Source: Archangium gephyra (GTDB lineage Bacteria > Myxococcota > Myxococcia > Myxococcales > Myxococcaceae). From it: 64,000 nt of DNA. Below are positions 61,466 through 64,000 of this stretch, in pieces. The notes under the pieces are model-generated. The model searched no databases and had not been told where the DNA came from. It saw only the letters and a list, made by a program, of their open reading frames with translations. Where the stretch lies: assembly GCF_001027285.1 (NCBI RefSeq), contig NZ_CP011509.1:3046501-3110500 (forward strand). The letters are read 5' to 3'. The translations under genes were made by a program, and so were the position numbers. The first letter of the stretch is position 1; every line of letters begins with the position of its first letter.

Positions 61466-62083
61466 ATGAATCGGACTCTCGGCTGTGTGATGGCGTGTCT
61501 GGTGCTGTGCCTGCCGTGGTCGCTCCGGGCTCAGGAGTCCGGGGGCGGCGCGGCGGAGCTCGAGGCCACCCATCAGGCGCTGCGCACCATCAAGAGCGAC
61601 ATGGAGCAGGCGCTCAACGCGCAGGACCTCGACAAGCTGCTCTCGCACGTCCATCCGAACGTCGTCTTCACCACGATGAACAACGACGTGCGCGTGGGCA
61701 AGGACGCCATCCGCTCCTACTACGACAAGATGATGAAGGGCCCGGACCGCGTGGTGCAGAAGCTCACCGCGAAGTTCGAGGTGGACGAGCTGACGCGCCT
61801 GTACGGCAACACGGGTGTCGCCCAGGGCTCCTCGGCCGACCACTACGTGCTCACCGATGGCACGGACATCACCGTCAACTCCCGGTGGACCTGCACCCTC
61901 GTCAAGGAAGGCGACCGGTGGCTCATCGCCGCCTTCCACTACTCGACCAACGTGTTCGACAACCCCGTGCTCGGCATGGTGAAGCGCACGGCGCTCGTCT
62001 ATGGCGGCATCGCCGTGGTGGCCATGCTCCTCGCGGGCATCTTCATCGGCCGCTTCACGGCGCGCCGGAAGGCCACGAGCTGA
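61466..62083 (+). CDS. NTF2/SnoaL-like domain protein with signal peptide and C-terminal anchor
   Basis: 205 residues from the ATG at 61466 (GGAGACCCC upstream). A cleavable signal (MNRTLGCVMACLVLCLPWSLRAQ) is followed by an NTF2-like domain (about 30-155: ALRTIKSDMEQALNAQDLDK, HPNVVFTTMNNDVRVGKDAI, VNSRWTCTLVKEGDRWLIAAFHYS). The C-terminal membrane segment is ALVYGGIAVVAMLLAGIFIG plus basic tail. The soluble domain is therefore periplasmic and held to the inner membrane. Function unknown. Its end overlaps the end of the opposite-strand gene by 29 nt. Confidence 0.8.
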   Translation: MNRTLGCVMACLVLCLPWSLRAQESGGGAAELEATHQALRTIKSDMEQALNAQDLDKLLSHVHPNVVFTTMNNDVRVGKDAIRSYYDKMMKGPDRVVQKLTAKFEVDELTRLYGNTGVAQGSSADHYVLTDGTDITVNSRWTCTLVKEGDRWLIAAFHYSTNVFDNPVLGMVKRTALVYGGIAVVAMLLAGIFIGRFTARRKATS

Positions 62084-63560
62084 CCCCGGCCGCCTCGCGC
62101 AGGAACGGGAGTTTCCGGGGCAGGCGCTTCGCCCAGAAGCCCTCGATGGAGCGGTGGAACAGCCGCAGCAGGGCCACGCCGGAGCGTCCCTCCAGCCCGG
62201 CCAGCTCCACCGCCGACTGGTCGAGCAGGGCGCGCGCCCTGCCGTGCTCGGCCACCAGCCAGGCCCGTCCCGCCACCGAGCTCACCAGGTCCTCGTAGCG
62301 CAGGGGATCCAGACCCTCGGCCCGTACCGCTCGCGTCACCTCGGCTGGCACGTTGAGCAGGCCCTTGCGAAGGTCTTCGTGCAGGTCCCGCAGCGTGGAG
62401 CACCAGCCGAACGCCTCGAGCAGGGACGGCGCATCGGACGCACGGACGTCGACTCCGGCCACGTGCAGCATCAGGCCCACCGACAGCAGGAAGGTGTCCC
62501 GGTGGTGGGCGCGGAGGGCCTCGGCCTCGAGCTCCTGGCGGTGGAGCACGCGCTCGCGGTCCCTCCGCATGATGCGCACGAGCCGCACGGCATCGGCGCG
62601 CGCCCCCTCGCCTTCGAGCCCGGTGAGGAACTCGCGGCCCAGCGTGGAGGCCACGTCCGTGCCGCTCCAGTGGCCGGTCTCCACCTGGACGAGAAGGGCG
62701 TCCACCCACGCGAGCGGCTCTCCCGGAATGGGGCGATCCCCATCCAACACGTCATCCACCAGTTGGAGGAAGCAGAAGCCCGTCCGGGCCACCCGGGTGG
62801 CGCGCCACCGGGGCAGCGAGTAGCGGTAGAGGCCCAGGGCGATCAGCAGGTAGCGCGGGTGGCGGCGGGAGAAGTGGTACAGCTCCCGGGCGCAGAGCGC
62901 CTCCACCCGGAGCGTCTCGAGGAAGTCCGAGCGGGAGGCGCGGGCCAGCACGAAGCGCCACGTCCCCCAGGCGAGGAGCGCGCCCGCCACCAGGTCGGCC
63001 AGGTGGTGCTCGTGGATGAGCAGGGTGGACGCCGCGATGGCCGCGGCCCAGAGGCCGAACAGGCTCCGGGCGAGCCAGCCCCCGCGCTCGCCATAGGCCA
63101 GGGCGGCCGTGCACGCGAACGCCACGTGCAGCGAGGGCAGGTAGTTGCGCTCGAGGTTCATGGTGTCGGCCAGGAAGAAGACGCTGGCCCAGCTCCCGCT
63201 CACCTCGCGGGGCGGCCACGCCACCTCGACCGGGAGCACCAGGAAGCAGGCGGCGCCCACCACCGTCTCCAGACAGAGCGCGAGCACGAAGGGCACCATC
63301 TCGCGCCACGTCCGGAAGACGAGCAGCGAGAGCAGCAGCAGCACGTCCATGCTCACGTAGACGGCCGCCCAGGCGGGTACGAAGGGGATGTGCCGCTCGA
63401 AGGGCAGCTCCACGTGCACGCCCCCCGTGTAGAAGCCCGTCACCGCGCTCGCGCCGCCGTACACGAGCAGGAAGAAGAGTGAGAAGCCGAGCGCCATCGC
63501 GCCCGTGAGGACGAGTTCGTCACGGCGGGGCCAGCCCAGGAGGGGAGGGCGCGCGCTCAT
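62055..63560 (-). CDS. PAP2-type membrane protein fused to an isoprenoid (squalene/phytoene) synthase-like domain
   Basis: 501 residues. The N-terminal half (about 1-215) has five or six membrane helices and partial PAP2 phosphatase motifs: NYLPSLHVAFACTAALAYGE (PSxH) and LIHEHHLADLVAGALL (HxxxD). The C-terminal half (about 225-501) resembles trans-isoprenyl/phytoene synthases: FLQLVDDVLDGDRP is a DDxxD-type metal site near 268 and DLHEDLRKGLLNVPAEV a second acidic site near 395. A phosphatase joined to a prenyl-diphosphate synthase could handle a membrane isoprenoid (inference). The ATG overlaps the desaturase stop by 4 nt (ATGA). Confidence 0.78.
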   Translation of the reverse strand: MSARPPLLGWPRRDELVLTGAMALGFSLFFLLVYGGASAVTGFYTGGVHVELPFERHIPFVPAWAAVYVSMDVLLLLSLLVFRTWREMVPFVLALCLETVVGAACFLVLPVEVAWPPREVSGSWASVFFLADTMNLERNYLPSLHVAFACTAALAYGERGGWLARSLFGLWAAAIAASTLLIHEHHLADLVAGALLAWGTWRFVLARASRSDFLETLRVEALCARELYHFSRRHPRYLLIALGLYRYSLPRWRATRVARTGFCFLQLVDDVLDGDRPIPGEPLAWVDALLVQVETGHWSGTDVASTLGREFLTGLEGEGARADAVRLVRIMRRDRERVLHRQELEAEALRAHHRDTFLLSVGLMLHVAGVDVRASDAPSLLEAFGWCSTLRDLHEDLRKGLLNVPAEVTRAVRAEGLDPLRYEDLVSSVAGRAWLVAEHGRARALLDQSAVELAGLEGRSGVALLRLFHRSIEGFWAKRLPRKLPFLREAAGVSSWPSGAP

Positions 63561-64000
63561 CGCTCCTCCACGGGAGCGGGGAGGGGCTGGGGGCCTCGCC
63601 ACATGGACAGCCAGATGCGCAGGAAGGAGGGGCGGGGCACGTCCTCGTCCACGTAGCGGCCCAGGTAGAGCCAGGGCACGCGCGGGTGCCGGTGGTGGGC
63701 GCGGTGGTAGTGGTAGTTGAGGAACAGCCAGCGCACGGGCGTGGCCACGCGCAGGTCCCACGCTCCGTCGCGCACGTGCAGCGGGGACCAGGCATGGTCC
63801 GCGTACTGGAGCGAGCTCCAATTGACGGCGAACGCCGCGTAGCACAGCGCCTGGCCGGACAGGTTGAGGTCCAGCGCGAGCACCAGCCCGGCCTGCACGG
63901 CCAGCATGAGCAGGAGCTCGAGCCGGATGGTGGCGCCCGGCGCGTCCTCGAGCCGTCCGAGGTAGGCGTCGGCACCGGTCTGCTCGCCGTAGCGGGTGCC
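63557..64000 (-). CDS. membrane fatty-acid-desaturase-like protein (5' end beyond window)
   Basis: The last 147 residues are visible; the frame is open to the right edge. It shows hydrophobic helices (LLLMLAVQAGLVLALDLNLSG, ALCYAAFAVNW) and the terminal histidine box NYHYHRAHHRHPRVPWLYL (HxxHH), as in di-iron membrane desaturases, hydroxylases and carotenoid ketolases. A second His lies in YADHAWSPLHV. Which reaction cannot be decided from this part. It is translationally coupled to the PAP2/isoprenoid synthase fusion, so a lipid or carotenoid pathway is likely. Confidence 0.8.
   Translation of the reverse strand, partial: GTRYGEQTGADAYLGRLEDAPGATIRLELLLMLAVQAGLVLALDLNLSGQALCYAAFAVNWSSLQYADHAWSPLHVRDGAWDLRVATPVRWLFLNYHYHRAHHRHPRVPWLYLGRYVDEDVPRPSFLRIWLSMWRGPQPLPAPVEER

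Overview
The window is high-GC DNA that reads like a myxobacterial chromosome of the Cystobacter/Archangium/Myxococcus type (inference). The pointers are dense G/C-ending codons, many lipoproteins, stand-alone sensor kinases, Pfa-like type I synthases and a lipoprotein toxin resembling the SitA toxins. No rRNA, tRNA, CRISPR array or transposase was found.

Layout. (1) 1-8362, minus strand: a translationally coupled lipid/polyketide synthase operon. It encodes a KS-KS-AT-ACP-ACP megaenzyme, a dehydratase-like protein and a second KS-KS protein cut by the left edge. In both megaenzymes the first KS has lost its cysteine and the second keeps it. (2) 8765-16014: a lone GspG pseudopilin, a DUF5335 protein, a lipoprotein binding protein with a TPR partner, GTP-type PEP carboxykinase and an SLC13-type transporter. 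(3) 16142-21742: a giant surface lipoprotein with Ig-like, FN3 and lamin-tail domains. (4) 21803-24868: tRNA-modification genes (miaE, gluQ), a GNAT protein and a frameshifted membrane protein. (5) 25041-41750: metallophosphoesterase, two sensor kinases (one frameshifted, one coupled to a periplasmic binding lipoprotein), a geranylgeranyl-reductase-like flavoprotein, rlmN, a FAD protein, a GCS2-type ligase, a response regulator with a degenerate GGDEF domain, a hydrolase, an RDD protein and a LytTR regulator. (6) 41946-46724: a GMC oxidoreductase fused to an alpha/beta hydrolase, followed by a metallophosphoesterase.

(7) 47286-57761 is the most interesting region. The four-gene ligase-associated DNA damage response set (MBL-fold exonuclease, ATP-dependent ligase, Lhr-type DEXH helicase, PdeM phosphoesterase) lies on the minus strand. 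It is accompanied by two probable toxin/immunity cassettes on the plus strand. One is a lipoprotein with a Pro/Ala linker and a C-terminal PD-(D/E)xK-like nuclease motif, followed by a candidate immunity gene. The other is a protein with a glycine-rich membrane-hairpin C-terminus followed by a two-TM protein, inserted between the exonuclease and ligase genes. An 18-nt perfect (about 24-nt imperfect) direct repeat of the exonuclease 3' end flanks the second cassette. REP-like repeats sit at the helicase start and at 41.8 kb.

(8) 57895-64000: an RluA-like protein without the usual catalytic Asp, a heme-oxygenase-like protein with a long extra domain, a polyphosphate-glucokinase-like ROK protein, an NTF2-like membrane protein, a PAP2/isoprenoid-synthase fusion and a desaturase cut by the right edge.

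Two genes (near 23.76 kb and 26.41 kb) are split by what looks like loss of one base in a C or G run, so sequencing error must be excluded before they are called pseudogenes. Family calls rest on motif recognition from translated sequence; no database search was run.
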